Origin: Schleiferiaceae bacterium
GTDB taxonomy: Bacteria; Bacteroidota; Bacteroidia; Flavobacteriales; Schleiferiaceae
Length of the DNA stretch: 64,000 nt
Reading direction: 5' to 3'
NCBI GenBank assembly: GCA_029254375.1
Contig: JAQWXR010000026.1
Location: forward strand, 1-64,000
Shown piece after piece: positions 43,650 through 53,445 of this stretch (the first letter of the stretch is position 1; each line of letters opens with the position of its first letter). Both the position numbers and the translations under genes were made by a program. Below the pieces are notes generated by a model that saw nothing but the letters and a program-made list of their open reading frames with translations, was not told where the DNA came from and made no database searches.

Positions 43650-45182
43650 TTATATGTTGAATTCAATTCCTTGCGCTAATGGAAGGCTATTTCCATAATT
43701 CAAAGTATTGGTCTGTCGTCGCATATATCCTTTCCAGGCGTCTGATCCACTTTCGCGACCGCCACCTGTTTCTTTTTCACCGCCGAAAGCACCACCGATT
43801 TCAGCACCACTTGTACCAATGTTGGCATTAGCAATTCCGCAATCAGATCCTGTAGAACTCATAAAACGCTGAGCTTCTTGCATAGAACCCGTCATTATCG
43901 CTGAGGATAAACCTTGGGGTACTCCATTTTGTAAAGCAATAGCTTCTTCTAACTTGGAGTATTTCATGACATACAATAGGGGTGCAAATGTTTCATATTG
44001 AACAATATCCCAATGATTTTCAACCTCCGCAATAGAAGGACTAACAAAACAATCACTTCCTTGATTAGATAGAGCTCCACCTTTTACTAAGAAACGCCCT
44101 CCGGCCTTCTCTACGGCCTCTAAAGAGTTTAAGTACATACGTACTGCATCTTGATCAATTAAGGGCCCCATATGCATACTAGCATCTAATGGGCTGCCAA
44201 TTTTAATTTGGTCGTAGGCATTAGTAATAGCCTCGCAAACTTTATCATAAATATCCTCATGGATAATTAAACGACGAGTAGATGTACAGCGTTGTCCAGC
44301 GGTTCCAACCGCACCAAATACAGCTGCAGTCACAGTCATCTTTAAGTCCGCTGTATCGGTAATAATCATGGCGTTATTTCCCCCTAATTCTAGAATGGAT
44401 CGCCCTAAGCGGCTTCCTACGCGCGTAGCCACATCTTTTCCCATTTGGGTAGATCCGGTGGCAGAAATTACTGGAATACGGACATCTTCTGACATCCAAA
44501 CACCTAAATTACGTCCTCCAGTAACAATAGTAGAAAGACCTTCAGGTAGATTTAATTCAGTAGAGACTTCATTCCAAATATGTTGGCAAGCAAGTGCACA
44601 GAGGGGTACTTTTTCAGAAGCTTTCCAAACACAAGCATCACCACAAATCCATGCTAGCGTAGAATTCCAAGCCCAAACAGCTACGGGAAAATTAAAGGCT
44701 GAAATAATTCCTACTAAACCCACAGGATGCCATTGTTCCATCATAAAATGTTCCGGACGTTCACTTTTAATAGTTAATCCCGTTAACTGACGTGATAAAC
44801 CCACAGCGAAATCACAGATATCGATCATCTCTTGAACTTCACCTAAACCTTCTTGATAGGATTTCCCCATTTCATAGGAAACCAGCATACCTAGAGCTTC
44901 TTTTTGCTCCCGAAGCTTATTTCCAAAAATCCGCACGGCCTCACCACGCTTTGGAGCAGGTACGTTACGCCATTCTTTTTGAGCACTTTGCGCGGAAGCG
45001 ATGACTTCTTGATATTGATCCTCTGAAGTCTCTGAAACGGAACCAATTAAACTTCCGTCGACGGGAGAATAACTAGGAATCCATTGACCAGAAAGCATAG
45101 AACGCCGGCCAATCCAGGTGCCAGCGTTCTTTGCTTCAATATTGAAAGCAGATAAAACAGTGCTTATTAAGGGTTGTGTCAT
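43650..45182 (-). CDS. Aldehyde dehydrogenase, aminoadipate-semialdehyde type
   Basis: A 510-residue NAD-dependent aldehyde dehydrogenase. Its end-to-end character is that of the ALDH7/AmaB group, which oxidises aminoadipate semialdehyde in lysine breakdown. Seen: the cofactor region ISAFNFPVAVWAWNSTLAW (about 155-173), catalytic Glu in LELGGNNAMI (about 263-272), catalytic Cys in GTAGQRCTSTRRLI (about 290-303), and C-terminal GEKETGGGRESGSDAWK. ATG 45182 is chosen. Codons end mostly in A or T, unlike most neighbours. It follows its likely regulator by 50 bp on the same strand. Confidence 0.88.
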   Translation of the reverse strand: MTQPLISTVLSAFNIEAKNAGTWIGRRSMLSGQWIPSYSPVDGSLIGSVSETSEDQYQEVIASAQSAQKEWRNVPAPKRGEAVRIFGNKLREQKEALGMLVSYEMGKSYQEGLGEVQEMIDICDFAVGLSRQLTGLTIKSERPEHFMMEQWHPVGLVGIISAFNFPVAVWAWNSTLAWICGDACVWKASEKVPLCALACQHIWNEVSTELNLPEGLSTIVTGGRNLGVWMSEDVRIPVISATGSTQMGKDVATRVGSRLGRSILELGGNNAMIITDTADLKMTVTAAVFGAVGTAGQRCTSTRRLIIHEDIYDKVCEAITNAYDQIKIGSPLDASMHMGPLIDQDAVRMYLNSLEAVEKAGGRFLVKGGALSNQGSDCFVSPSIAEVENHWDIVQYETFAPLLYVMKYSKLEEAIALQNGVPQGLSSAIMTGSMQEAQRFMSSTGSDCGIANANIGTSGAEIGGAFGGEKETGGGRESGSDAWKGYMRRQTNTLNYGNSLPLAQGIEFNI

Positions 45183-45232
45183 AGGAAAAGAGGTTAAATT
45201 CTTTTCCAAAGGTAACCCTCATTTCTTGCGCC

Positions 45233-45985
45233 TTATGCTACTAGGACCATCACCTCATTAGGAAGTTTTTGGTTTTCAGCATGACGGCGTTTCATGTACT
45301 CTTTTGGGGTAGTGTCTACAATGCGCTTAAAAGCGGCAATAAAATTATTGACGTTCATATACCCCACAGAATAAGCCAAAGAAGCCACGTTATTAGATCC
45401 GAACTCGATCATTCTAAGGGCATGTTGAATTTTAAACGACGTAATAATCTCTTTTGGGCCCGTTTGGAAATGCCGAAGGCAAGCACGCTGTAAAGAGGAA
45501 CGGCTCATGAACATTTCTTTAGAGAGTAATTCTACATTGAGATTATCCTTCATGTGTTTCTGAATGCTCGAAATTATGCGGTCTTTTTCAGTTTGCTCAA
45601 GAGGAGCTGAGTATTTACTTCGAGGACACAAGGCAAGTAGATTTCTGATTTTTAGTATCATTTCCGTACTGTCCATACCGGTGGGTATGCAATCAATCGC
45701 CCCATTTTTCAAACACTGAATACGCTGGTTTAGACTGCAATGTTCAGCAATCATAATGGTACAGACATTATTTAACATCTCCTTGTTTTCTAACTCCACC
45801 ATCAAAGTTTCGCCAGAATCATTCACCTCACATATATCGAGCATAATGAGTGCAGGAATATTTAAGTTAAAGCTGTGATTCCATTCTCGAAGGTGTGACA
45901 CGGCAGTCACATCTAAATGGTTTGCTTTTAGAAGATTTGCGAAACGCGTGCGCACCTCTTCCCTTGGGGATAGGATTAAAATCAT
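45233..45985 (-). CDS. AraC-type regulator with degenerate receiver domain
   Basis: A 250-residue DNA-binding regulator. The N-terminal 115 residues look like a response-regulator receiver (start MILILSPREEVRTRF; phosphorylation-site-like LIMLDICE at about 47-54), but the usual acidic pair after the first strand is SPRE-type and the conserved Lys near the end is lost (IDCIPTGMDS). A C-terminal AraC double helix-turn-helix is clear (about 140-240; LSKEMFMSRSSLQRACLRHF, then SLAYSVGYMNVNNFIAAFKR, quoted as SVGYMNVNNFIAAFKR). It lies just upstream of the dehydrogenase and probably controls it; the signal may be something other than phosphate. Confidence 0.8.
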   Translation of the reverse strand: MILILSPREEVRTRFANLLKANHLDVTAVSHLREWNHSFNLNIPALIMLDICEVNDSGETLMVELENKEMLNNVCTIMIAEHCSLNQRIQCLKNGAIDCIPTGMDSTEMILKIRNLLALCPRSKYSAPLEQTEKDRIISSIQKHMKDNLNVELLSKEMFMSRSSLQRACLRHFQTGPKEIITSFKIQHALRMIEFGSNNVASLAYSVGYMNVNNFIAAFKRIVDTTPKEYMKRRHAENQKLPNEVMVLVA

Positions 45986-46138
45986 TGGTAAACTTGGTTT
46001 TTGGTTGGTACAGTAAATTTATTGAATGATTTTTCGGATTTAACCCATCTCATATGAGATCATATCAAAAGTACCCTGCGTGTACCCAGCCGAATACAGA
46101 GTAGACAGCCAAAGTGAATTTGCTTGTTTTAGGGAATT

Positions 46139-46172
46139 AAAAAACCCCGAAGCGGAAGCAACGGGGTTTTTA
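46139..46172 (-). terminator. Hairpin terminator after tRNA-Cys
   Basis: Stem CCCCG / CGGGG (46145-46149, 46162-46166) extended by five A-T pairs, with a 12-base loop. A/T runs on both sides let it work in either direction; it lies 6 bp past the 3-prime end of the leftward tRNA. Confidence 0.8.
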
Positions 46173-46177
46173 AGATG

Positions 46178-46248
46178 AGGTCTCGAGCGGATTCGAACCG
46201 CTGTACAAGCTTTTGCAGAGCCTTGCCTAGCCACTCGGCCACGAGACC
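46178..46248 (-). tRNA. tRNA-Cys (anticodon GCA)
   Basis: A 71-base cloverleaf on the minus strand. Acceptor arms GGTCTCG / CGAGACC pair fully, the discriminator base is T (U73, as expected for tRNA-Cys), the D stem is GCC/GGC, the anticodon loop CTGCAAA gives GCA, and the T arm AGCGG-TTCGAAT-CCGCT is perfect. The 3-prime CCA is not encoded. It lies downstream of folB on the same strand, with a terminator after it. Confidence 0.95.
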
Positions 46249-46264
46249 TGAATGGGGGGCGAAA

Positions 46265-46651
46265 TTACAACGCTTTCCCCGTAAACAAAGGATTTTCTTC
46301 TAAAAAGGCCACGCACACGGCATGAACATCTCCATCAATGGGTGGATTTAATTTACAAACCTTGACTTCTGCCCGGGCGACTTGGGGGTGTTGACTGAAA
46401 ATTCGCTGTATGATTCGGGCCGCCACAGTTTCTAAAAGTTTGGCCCGAATAGCCATTTCTTCACTGACAATCTGCCGAAGGGCGACGTAGTCCACGGTAT
46501 CCTTGAGTTCATCACTTTGGGCCGATAGGTGTAAGTCTGCAAAAACGGACAGGTCAATCCGGTATTCCGAACCAATCACCGCCTCTTCATCGAGACAACC
46601 ATGGTAGGCATATTCGCGTTGCGATTCTAAATCAATGCGTTGAAGGCCCAT
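46265..46651 (-). CDS. folB: Dihydroneopterin aldolase
   Basis: A 128-residue folate-synthesis enzyme that splits dihydroneopterin. Seen: N-terminal IDLESQREYAYHGCLDEEA (about 6-24) with the conserved YGYHG-like turn, DTVDYVALRQIVSEEM (about 46-61) and LLETVAARIIQRIF (about 70-83) with the key Glu, and a late AEVKVCKLNPPIDG. The length is normal. Its start is 3 bp after the gltX stop, so gltX and folB are one unit, possibly reading on into tRNA-Cys. Confidence 0.9.
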   Translation of the reverse strand: MGLQRIDLESQREYAYHGCLDEEAVIGSEYRIDLSVFADLHLSAQSDELKDTVDYVALRQIVSEEMAIRAKLLETVAARIIQRIFSQHPQVARAEVKVCKLNPPIDGDVHAVCVAFLEENPLFTGKAL

Positions 46652-46654
46652 AGG

Positions 46655-48193
46655 TTAGAGTCTTGTGATTGCTGTTTGAATTCGGCGATGGCTCGCTTCG
46701 CTTCCAATGAGTTCCATCACTGTAAAAATGGAAGGCCCTTGAGTAGTGCCTGCAATAGCTAATCGCAATACAGGACCCACTTGGCCAAAGCCGAAACCCT
46801 TTTCGGCTAGGTAATTTTTGAAACAAGCTTCTAAATGGCCCTCCGTGTAATCTGTTTGGGCAAAAAGCAAATCCAAATCACTCAGGTAGCTAGGCGCCTC
46901 GGCGGTCCACTTTTTGGCGACCATAGCCTCATCATAACTATTCGGATCTGAAAAGAGATAATCGGCCGCATCCAGGGTGTCGCCAATAAATTCAGCGCGA
47001 TCCATAAAAAGATTCATTGCACTGCGCGCAAAGTCTACGCTAGGGATTTCCAAGCCGCGGGCGCCAGCCTCTTTCATGTAGGCTTGAATTAATTCAGCCT
47101 CAGGCCTCAGGCGCAAATGCTGCTGATTGAACCATTTGGCTTTATCAAAATCAAACCGGGCACCCGCTTTATTTACCTTATTGAGGTTAAAATCACGGAT
47201 CAATTCATCCATGGAAAAAATCTCTTGGTTTGTGCCCGGATTCCATCCCAAAAACGCCAACATATTGATAAAGGCTTGGGGGTAAAACCCACGCTCACGG
47301 TAGCCGGAAGCGCTTTCGCCGGTCTCTTCGTTGTGCCAGTTTATGGGGAAAACAGGAAATCCAAGACGATCTCCATCACGCTTAGAGAGCTTCCCGTTCC
47401 CATCGGGACGCAGCAAAAGAGGTAGGTGAGCAAATTCAGGTTGAGCCCAAGAAAAAAAACGATAAAGAAGCACGTGGAGCGGAGCGGAAGGCAACCACTC
47501 TTCACCGCGAATCACATGGGTAATTTCCATGCTGTAATCATCCACCACATTCGCCAAGTGGTAGGTGGGCATGCCGTCGCCCTTGAGCAAGACCTTGTCG
47601 TCTAAGTTCAGCGTGTTAACACTTACCCAACCACGAATGCGGTCTTCAAATTTTACCTCTTCATTGCGGGGCATTTTGACGCGGATGACATACGCCTCGC
47701 CCGCTTCCAACCTGCGCTGAACCTCATCTTCTGAAAGGGTTAGCGAGTTTTTCATGGAAGTGCGCGTAATGCTGTTGTATTGCCAATTTGGATTTCCCGC
47801 TTGTTTCGCACGCTCACGAACCGCCTCCAAATCCTCTGGCGAATCAAAGGCGTAATATGCATGGCCAGCCTCCAAAAGCTGATCAGCAAAAGCGCGATAC
47901 ATCGGTTTGCGTTCGCTTTGGCGGTAGGGGGCGTGAGGGCCTCCTCCAGGCAATTTATCTTCTGCGCCAATGCCCTCATCGGGTGAAAAACCACACCATG
48001 CGAGCGCTTCGACGATGTATGCTTCTGCGCCAGGAACAAAGCGAGTTTGGTCGGTGTCTTCCACGCGAAGCAAGAAGTCTCCACCGTTCTGCTTGGCAAA
48101 CAGGTAGTTATATAAAGCGGTACGGACGCCCCCCATATGGAGAGGTCCAGTAGGACTGGGGGCAAAACGAACGCGAACCCGACGGTTTTCCAT
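46655..48193 (-). CDS. gltX: Glutamate--tRNA ligase
   Basis: A 512-residue class I synthetase that charges tRNA-Glu. Seen: the HIGH-type motif in [20 protein letters not shown] (about 8-27; HMGG), the KMSKS-type motif [12 protein letters not shown] (about 251-262), and the C-terminal anticodon-binding helical domain. ATG 48193 ([10 protein letters not shown]) is chosen; the frame is open to 48229 but that crosses the promoter element. The GltX HIGH and KLSKR forms are intact. It is divergent from lysS with 60 bp between. Confidence 0.95.
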   Translation of the reverse strand: MENRRVRVRFAPSPTGPLHMGGVRTALYNYLFAKQNGGDFLLRVEDTDQTRFVPGAEAYIVEALAWCGFSPDEGIGAEDKLPGGGPHAPYRQSERKPMYRAFADQLLEAGHAYYAFDSPEDLEAVRERAKQAGNPNWQYNSITRTSMKNSLTLSEDEVQRRLEAGEAYVIRVKMPRNEEVKFEDRIRGWVSVNTLNLDDKVLLKGDGMPTYHLANVVDDYSMEITHVIRGEEWLPSAPLHVLLYRFFSWAQPEFAHLPLLLRPDGNGKLSKRDGDRLGFPVFPINWHNEETGESASGYRERGFYPQAFINMLAFLGWNPGTNQEIFSMDELIRDFNLNKVNKAGARFDFDKAKWFNQQHLRLRPEAELIQAYMKEAGARGLEIPSVDFARSAMNLFMDRAEFIGDTLDAADYLFSDPNSYDEAMVAKKWTAEAPSYLSDLDLLFAQTDYTEGHLEACFKNYLAEKGFGFGQVGPVLRLAIAGTTQGPSIFTVMELIGSEASHRRIQTAITRL

Positions 48194-48212
48194 GTGTTTT
48201 TCTTTGGGTGGG

Positions 48213-48220
48213 CAAAGATA
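48213..48220 (-). promoter_or_regulatory. Bacteroidota -7 promoter element (TATCTTTG) for gltX
   Basis: A TAnnTTTG match 19 bases before the gltX ATG. It is enclosed by a 6-bp inverted repeat GGTGGG / CCCACC (48207-48212 and 48222-48227), which could be an operator or simply chance. Confidence 0.5.
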
Positions 48221-48241
48221 ACCCACCACGCAGCACCTACC

Positions 48242-48249
48242 TATCTTTG
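48242..48249 (+). promoter_or_regulatory. Bacteroidota -7 promoter element (TATCTTTG) for lysS
   Basis: A TAnnTTTG match ending 4 bases before the lysS ATG at 48254; the mRNA would be leaderless or nearly so. Confidence 0.55.
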
Positions 48250-48253
48250 TACC

Positions 48254-49771
48254 ATGGAGCGACAGCTATCTGAACAAGAGCAGTTTCGACGCGAAGCCTT
48301 AGAGGCCTTGCGTGCGACCGGCATGGATCCTTTTCCTGCCGCAGAAGTACCCGTGAGTCACTTGGCTCAAGACATCAAAAACGACTACCCGTCCAAACCT
48401 GAGGATTTTTCTGAGGTGTGTGTGGCCGGACGATTGATGACCAAACGCATTATGGGTAAAGCCTCATTTGCGAGCTTGATGGATTCTTCCGGTCGAATAC
48501 AGATTTACCTCAACCGCGATGAAATATGTCCCGAGGAAGACAAGTCGATTTATAATGATGTTTTTAAAAAGCACTTAGACATTGGGGATTTCATCTCGAT
48601 CAAAGGGCATGTTTTTATTACGCAAACCGGCGAAATTTCTGTGCACGCCAAAGAATTGACCTTACTCAGCAAGAGTATTCGCCCACTTCCTGTGGTCAAA
48701 AAAGACGCCGACGGAAATACGTACGACGCCTTTACCGATCCGGAATTGCGCTACCGCCAGCGCTATGTTGACCTCGTGGTAAACGAAGGAGTGAAGGACA
48801 TTTTTGTCAAGCGTACCAAGGTGTTTGCTACGATGCGTTCGATTTTTAACCGCGCAGGATATCTCGAAGTAGAAACGCCCATTCTTCAGCCTATACCCGG
48901 TGGAGCTGCAGCCCGCCCCTTCATTACGCATCACAATGCACTCGATATGCCCTTGTATTTGCGCATTGCCAATGAATTGTATTTGAAGCGCTTGATTGTC
49001 GGAGGCTTTGATGGCGTGTATGAATTTGCCAAGGATTTCCGCAACGAAGGAATGGATAGAACACACAATCCTGAGTTTACCGTGATGGAAATCTATGTGG
49101 CCTACAAGGATTATTTCTGGATGATGGACATGACAGAAAAAATGTTGGAAGAGATAGCCGAAACGGTGACGGGATCTTCCGAAATCACGGTTTCAGGAAA
49201 GGTCATTTCTTTGAAGGCGCCCTATGCCCGAGTGCCCATCTTAGAGGCGATTAAAACACACACCGGCTTGGATCTTTTGGGCAAGTCAGAAGATGAAATT
49301 CGGACAGCTGCTAAGTCCATTGGGATTGAAGTCACGGCAGCGATGGGAAGTGGAAAAATTATCGATGAGATTTTTGGTGAAAAATGTGAGAAACACTACG
49401 TTCAACCCACCTTCATTACCGATTATCCCTTGGAAATGTCCCCATTGTGCAAGCGCCATCGCGACGACGACCGCTTGACAGAGCGTTTCGAACTCTTTAT
49501 TAACGGGAAAGAAATTGCCAACGCCTACAGCGAGCTGAACGATCCGATTGACCAGCGCGCGCGATTTGAAGAACAACTCAAACTGTCGGAAAAAGGCGAC
49601 GACGAGGCCATGTTTATTGACCAGGATTTCTTGCGCGCCCTCGAGTATGGCATGCCTCCAACCTCCGGTATGGGCATTGGAATGGATCGCTTGACCATGT
49701 TGCTAACGGATCAATCAAGCATTCAAGAAGTGCTTTTTTTTCCTCAAATGCGTCCCGAAAAGGCCGACTAA
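48254..49771 (+). CDS. lysS: Lysine--tRNA ligase (class II)
   Basis: A 505-residue class II synthetase that charges tRNA-Lys. An N-terminal OB-fold anticodon-binding domain (about 60-150, [19 protein letters not shown]) is followed by the catalytic core: motif 1 [20 protein letters not shown] (about 208-227), motif 2 [20 protein letters not shown] (about 262-281) and motif 3 [16 protein letters not shown] (about 474-489). ATG 48254 is chosen because the family starts there and the promoter element precedes it; the open frame to 48137 overlaps gltX. It is followed after 3 bp by mutS2. Confidence 0.96.
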   Translation: MERQLSEQEQFRREALEALRATGMDPFPAAEVPVSHLAQDIKNDYPSKPEDFSEVCVAGRLMTKRIMGKASFASLMDSSGRIQIYLNRDEICPEEDKSIYNDVFKKHLDIGDFISIKGHVFITQTGEISVHAKELTLLSKSIRPLPVVKKDADGNTYDAFTDPELRYRQRYVDLVVNEGVKDIFVKRTKVFATMRSIFNRAGYLEVETPILQPIPGGAAARPFITHHNALDMPLYLRIANELYLKRLIVGGFDGVYEFAKDFRNEGMDRTHNPEFTVMEIYVAYKDYFWMMDMTEKMLEEIAETVTGSSEITVSGKVISLKAPYARVPILEAIKTHTGLDLLGKSEDEIRTAAKSIGIEVTAAMGSGKIIDEIFGEKCEKHYVQPTFITDYPLEMSPLCKRHRDDDRLTERFELFINGKEIANAYSELNDPIDQRARFEEQLKLSEKGDDEAMFIDQDFLRALEYGMPPTSGMGIGMDRLTMLLTDQSSIQEVLFFPQMRPEKAD

Positions 49772-49774
49772 GCG

Positions 49775-52114
49775 ATGCTTTATCCCGTGAACGCCGGAGA
49801 GTCTTTGGACTTTCATATACTTAAAGGCTATGTAGCGGAACATGCGGCATCACGAAAAGGCCGCATGGCCATTATGTCCATGGAGCCTAATGCGTCTCAG
49901 CGGGAAGTAGAGCCATCATTGCTTCAATCGGATGAGCTGCTTCAACTTATGGAGCGCGGGCATTTTTTCCCCGCCGTGGCCATGGCAGAGGTAGATGACG
50001 CGCTCCCCTTCCTTAGAATCCAAAATGCCGTGCTCACCACGGAGCAGTTCATGGCCATCAAGGCGCAAGCCGAGAGTTATGCGAACGGCTATCGTTTTAT
50101 GCTCACGTATGAAGTGGATGTGCCGATGCTGGCCGTCTCCTTGAAGCCCTTTCCGCCCAATCCAGAAATTCCACAATCCATTGATCGCGTGTTGGAGCGA
50201 AATGGCCAAGTCAAGAGCAATGCCTCGTCGGATTTGGCACGAATCCGCACGGACCTAGGAAAGAAGCGCGTGGCGGCCGACCGCCTGTTTTATAAGGCAC
50301 TTAAGCGCTATGAAGCAGAAGGATGGTTGGGCGATATCCGAGAATCGGTGAGCAACGATCGACGCGTGATGGCGGTTTCTTCCTCACATAAAAGCAAGGC
50401 ACGCGGGGCGTTTCATGGTAGTAGCGCCAAGAATACCTTGGTGTTTTTGGAGCCCACAGAATGCCTAGAAATTAATGCCGAAGTAGGCCTACTCATCGAA
50501 GAGGAGCGCAAAGAAATCCGACGAATATTGCAGGCGCTGACCAAAACACTATCTCCGTATCGGGCGGAAATTCAAGACACAGATGAGCGCCTCACCGTCT
50601 TGGACATTATCCTCGCGAAAACGAGATTTGCTCGAGAAGAAGGAGCCTGTCTCCCTCGCATAAGTCAAAACGGAGAAATTGACCTTCGGCAAGCCCTGAA
50701 CCCTGTTCTGCGGCGCGTTCAAAAAGCGAAGCAACGCCAGGTAGTTCCTTTGGACATAGCGCTACGCCCAAGCCAGCGCCTCATCGTTATAAGTGGCCCA
50801 AACGCGGGGGGTAAATCCATCGCGCTAAAAACGGTGGGACTTTTCCAAATCATGCTCCAATGTGGCATATTGATTCCAGCCCACCCGAAATCGGTTATGT
50901 CTTGGTTTGGACGTATCATGGCAGATATCGGAGATGCTCAAAGTGTGGAAAACGAGCTCTCTACCTACAGTGGAAAGCTTTCTAAAATGAAAGAAATCCT
51001 CGATTGGGCAGCAGAAGACACACTCTGCTTAGTGGATGAGTTTGGAAGCGGCTCGGACCCTGACCTAGGGGCGGCTCTGGCTTCTGTTTTCTTGGAGGAA
51101 ATTCACTCCTCAGGGGCCTATGGGGTGTTCACCACCCACTACAACAGCATCAAAGCTCTGGCGGAGGAGCTGGACGGCTGCTGCAATGCCAATATGTCGT
51201 TTGACGTCCAAACCTTTGCTCCAGAGTATGTTTTACAGCTAGGTGTTCCTGGCTCCTCCTACACTTTTGAAGTAGCTCAACGCGTGGGCATTCCGAAGCG
51301 CTTAATGCAAGCGGCCAAGGATGCTTTAGCGACCCAAACACTGGCCGTCGACCGTCTTTTGGTAGGCCTACAAAAGCAACGGAGCCAACTGGATAGAACA
51401 CGGAGCCAAATCAGCGACCGATTGGCTGAATTGGAGAAGTTAAAAACAACTCAGGAGAAGTATATCAGCAATCTGGAATCAAAACTGAACCGTGCTGCTG
51501 AAAATAATGCCGAAATCCACGATCAACTCATGTGGGGCAAGCGCATGGAACAATGGTCGTTGAGCTGGAGTAAGGCCAAAACGCAAAAGGCCAAGAAAGA
51601 AGTTGAAGAGCGCATCGTGCGCACCTTATCCGAGCGACACCAAGTCCTCGAAGTGCAAAAAAAGCGGGCCGAAACCGCGAAGCAAAAAGAGGAACGTGAG
51701 CAACTGGAACAGTTATGGACGATTCCCATCAAGGTGGGCGATAAAGTCAAGGTTCTTCAAGGTGCGGGACGCCAAGCCGGGGAAATCCAAGAAATACGCA
51801 AAGACAAGTTTTTGGTCAGCTTAGGGGGCGTCCTATCGGCTTGGATGGAACGCCAACAATTTGTGCACTGGGACCACCGTCCCGGGGCGAGCGACACTTC
51901 GAATAAAAGCAGCAAGACCCCTAAAAAGAAGAAACAGCTCCATTCAAGCACTGCCAGCAAGCCCGCATTAAGCCAAGGAGCAAAGCCAAGCGAAAACCCC
52001 AGGGAAAAAGCCCCCGCCTCGGTCAGCGAATCGAATAGCCCTACCTTGATCCCAAAGAAAAAACAGCGCAAACGCCCCAAGCCCAAACCTCCGGGCCCGG
52101 CCCCAAAAGATTAA
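49775..52114 (+). CDS. MutS2-type ATPase without Smr domain
   Basis: A 779-residue MutS2-family protein, not involved in ordinary mismatch repair; relatives act on recombination intermediates or stalled ribosomes. Seen: MutS core and clamp helices (about 1-310), Walker A GPNAGGKSIALKTVG (about 344-358), Walker B CLVDEFGSGSDPDLGAALA (about 424-442), a long coiled-coil linker (about 515-645) and a KOW/SH3-like part (about 650-700, IKVGDKVKVL). Where many MutS2 proteins end in an Smr nuclease domain this one ends in a Lys/Pro/Ser-rich disordered tail (about 705-779). It starts 3 bp after lysS. Confidence 0.88.
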   Translation: MLYPVNAGESLDFHILKGYVAEHAASRKGRMAIMSMEPNASQREVEPSLLQSDELLQLMERGHFFPAVAMAEVDDALPFLRIQNAVLTTEQFMAIKAQAESYANGYRFMLTYEVDVPMLAVSLKPFPPNPEIPQSIDRVLERNGQVKSNASSDLARIRTDLGKKRVAADRLFYKALKRYEAEGWLGDIRESVSNDRRVMAVSSSHKSKARGAFHGSSAKNTLVFLEPTECLEINAEVGLLIEEERKEIRRILQALTKTLSPYRAEIQDTDERLTVLDIILAKTRFAREEGACLPRISQNGEIDLRQALNPVLRRVQKAKQRQVVPLDIALRPSQRLIVISGPNAGGKSIALKTVGLFQIMLQCGILIPAHPKSVMSWFGRIMADIGDAQSVENELSTYSGKLSKMKEILDWAAEDTLCLVDEFGSGSDPDLGAALASVFLEEIHSSGAYGVFTTHYNSIKALAEELDGCCNANMSFDVQTFAPEYVLQLGVPGSSYTFEVAQRVGIPKRLMQAAKDALATQTLAVDRLLVGLQKQRSQLDRTRSQISDRLAELEKLKTTQEKYISNLESKLNRAAENNAEIHDQLMWGKRMEQWSLSWSKAKTQKAKKEVEERIVRTLSERHQVLEVQKKRAETAKQKEEREQLEQLWTIPIKVGDKVKVLQGAGRQAGEIQEIRKDKFLVSLGGVLSAWMERQQFVHWDHRPGASDTSNKSSKTPKKKKQLHSSTASKPALSQGAKPSENPREKAPASVSESNSPTLIPKKKQRKRPKPKPPGPAPKD

Positions 52115-52120
52115 GAAGAC

Positions 52121-53386
52121 ATGGAAGAACTTCAACCCATCATTACCAATGAAGCCACCGTATTTGGCTTACTTATGGCCCTGTTGGGGGGCATTTTCTG
52201 GGCGTCTAAGCACCCTCGATTTGCAGGATTTTTCAAGGTGGTTCCAGCGCTATTGCTTTGCTACTTCCTTCCGTCCTTGTTGACAAACCTCAACATTGTC
52301 CCCAAAGACACGCACCTCTATTTTGTGGCCTCGCGCTACCTTCTCCCCGCCAGTTTGGTTTTATTGACGCTGAGTATCGACTTAAAGGCGGTTTTTGGCC
52401 TTGGTCCCAAGGCGCTTATCATGTTCTTTACAGCCACGATCACCATCATACTCGGTGGTCCGGTAGCCATATTGGCGGTTTCCTCTTTTGCTCCAGACCT
52501 CGTTGGTGGGGTGGGCCCCGATGCGGTTTGGCGCGGGATGTCTACCATTGCGGGTTCTTGGATAGGTGGCGGAGCGAATCAAGCGGCAATGTTCGAGATA
52601 TTCCAACCCTCTGATTCACTGTATTCTGCGATGATTACCGTCGACGTGGTGGTTGCCGAAGTGTGGATGGCTATCATCCTATTCGGCGCGGCCAAAAGCG
52701 ACAAAGTTGACGGCTGGCTGAAAGCAGACAACCGCTCCGTCAAGGCGCTTCAAGGCGAAATGGAAGAGTTTTTGGCCAAAACCTCTCGAATACCCACGTT
52801 TCCAGAAGTTATGATGATTCTGGGTGTTGCTTTTGGTGCGGTAGCCCTGGCGCATATGGGTGGTGACTTTTTTGCGCCATGGTTTGCTGAGCACATGCCC
52901 TATACCGCAAACTTTTCTTTGACAAGCGATTTCTTTTGGGTAGTAATAATCGCGACAACCTTGGGGCTACTCCTATCGTTTACGTCCGCCCGAAATCTAG
53001 AAGGAGCGGGTGCCAGTCGTTGGGGCTCTGTCTTCATTTACATTTTAGTGGGTACTATCGGAATGAAAATGGACATCAAAGAAGCAATTGATCAACCCGG
53101 CCTAATTCTAGTAGGTGCAATTTGGATGATTTTCCACGTAGCCATTTTACTCGGCGTCGCCCGGTGGATTAAGGCCCCCTTTTTCTTTGTTGCGGTGGGC
53201 TCCAAAGCAAACATTGGAGGGGCCGCATCTGCGCCCGTGGCCGCGGCGGCATTCCACCCTTCCTTGGCGCCCGTAGGGGTGTTGTTGGCGGTATTAGGCT
53301 ATGCGCTGGGCACCTATGGAGGCTGGCTGACAGGTCTCTTAATGCACTTGGTAAGTGGCGACCCATTACCTTTAATGCTCTCCTAA
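52121..53386 (+). CDS. DUF819 family membrane protein
   Basis: A 421-residue inner-membrane protein with about 11-12 helices, of the DUF819 (YjcL-like) family. Typical features: an early LLLCYFLPSLL helix, Gly-rich SWIGGGANQAAMFE (about 146-159), a hydrophilic middle (about 195-225), and late SKANIGGAASAPVAAAAFHP (about 363-382). The inverted twofold GGGAN / NIGGAAS arrangement resembles secondary transporters; the substrate is unknown. It follows mutS2 by 6 bp. Confidence 0.82.
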   Translation: MEELQPIITNEATVFGLLMALLGGIFWASKHPRFAGFFKVVPALLLCYFLPSLLTNLNIVPKDTHLYFVASRYLLPASLVLLTLSIDLKAVFGLGPKALIMFFTATITIILGGPVAILAVSSFAPDLVGGVGPDAVWRGMSTIAGSWIGGGANQAAMFEIFQPSDSLYSAMITVDVVVAEVWMAIILFGAAKSDKVDGWLKADNRSVKALQGEMEEFLAKTSRIPTFPEVMMILGVAFGAVALAHMGGDFFAPWFAEHMPYTANFSLTSDFFWVVIIATTLGLLLSFTSARNLEGAGASRWGSVFIYILVGTIGMKMDIKEAIDQPGLILVGAIWMIFHVAILLGVARWIKAPFFFVAVGSKANIGGAASAPVAAAAFHPSLAPVGVLLAVLGYALGTYGGWLTGLLMHLVSGDPLPLMLS

Positions 53387-53445
53387 TTCCATGGTATTTC
53401 CAAGAGGGCTTGGGGCGTATCTTTTGCCGGCCTAAACAACCCTCC

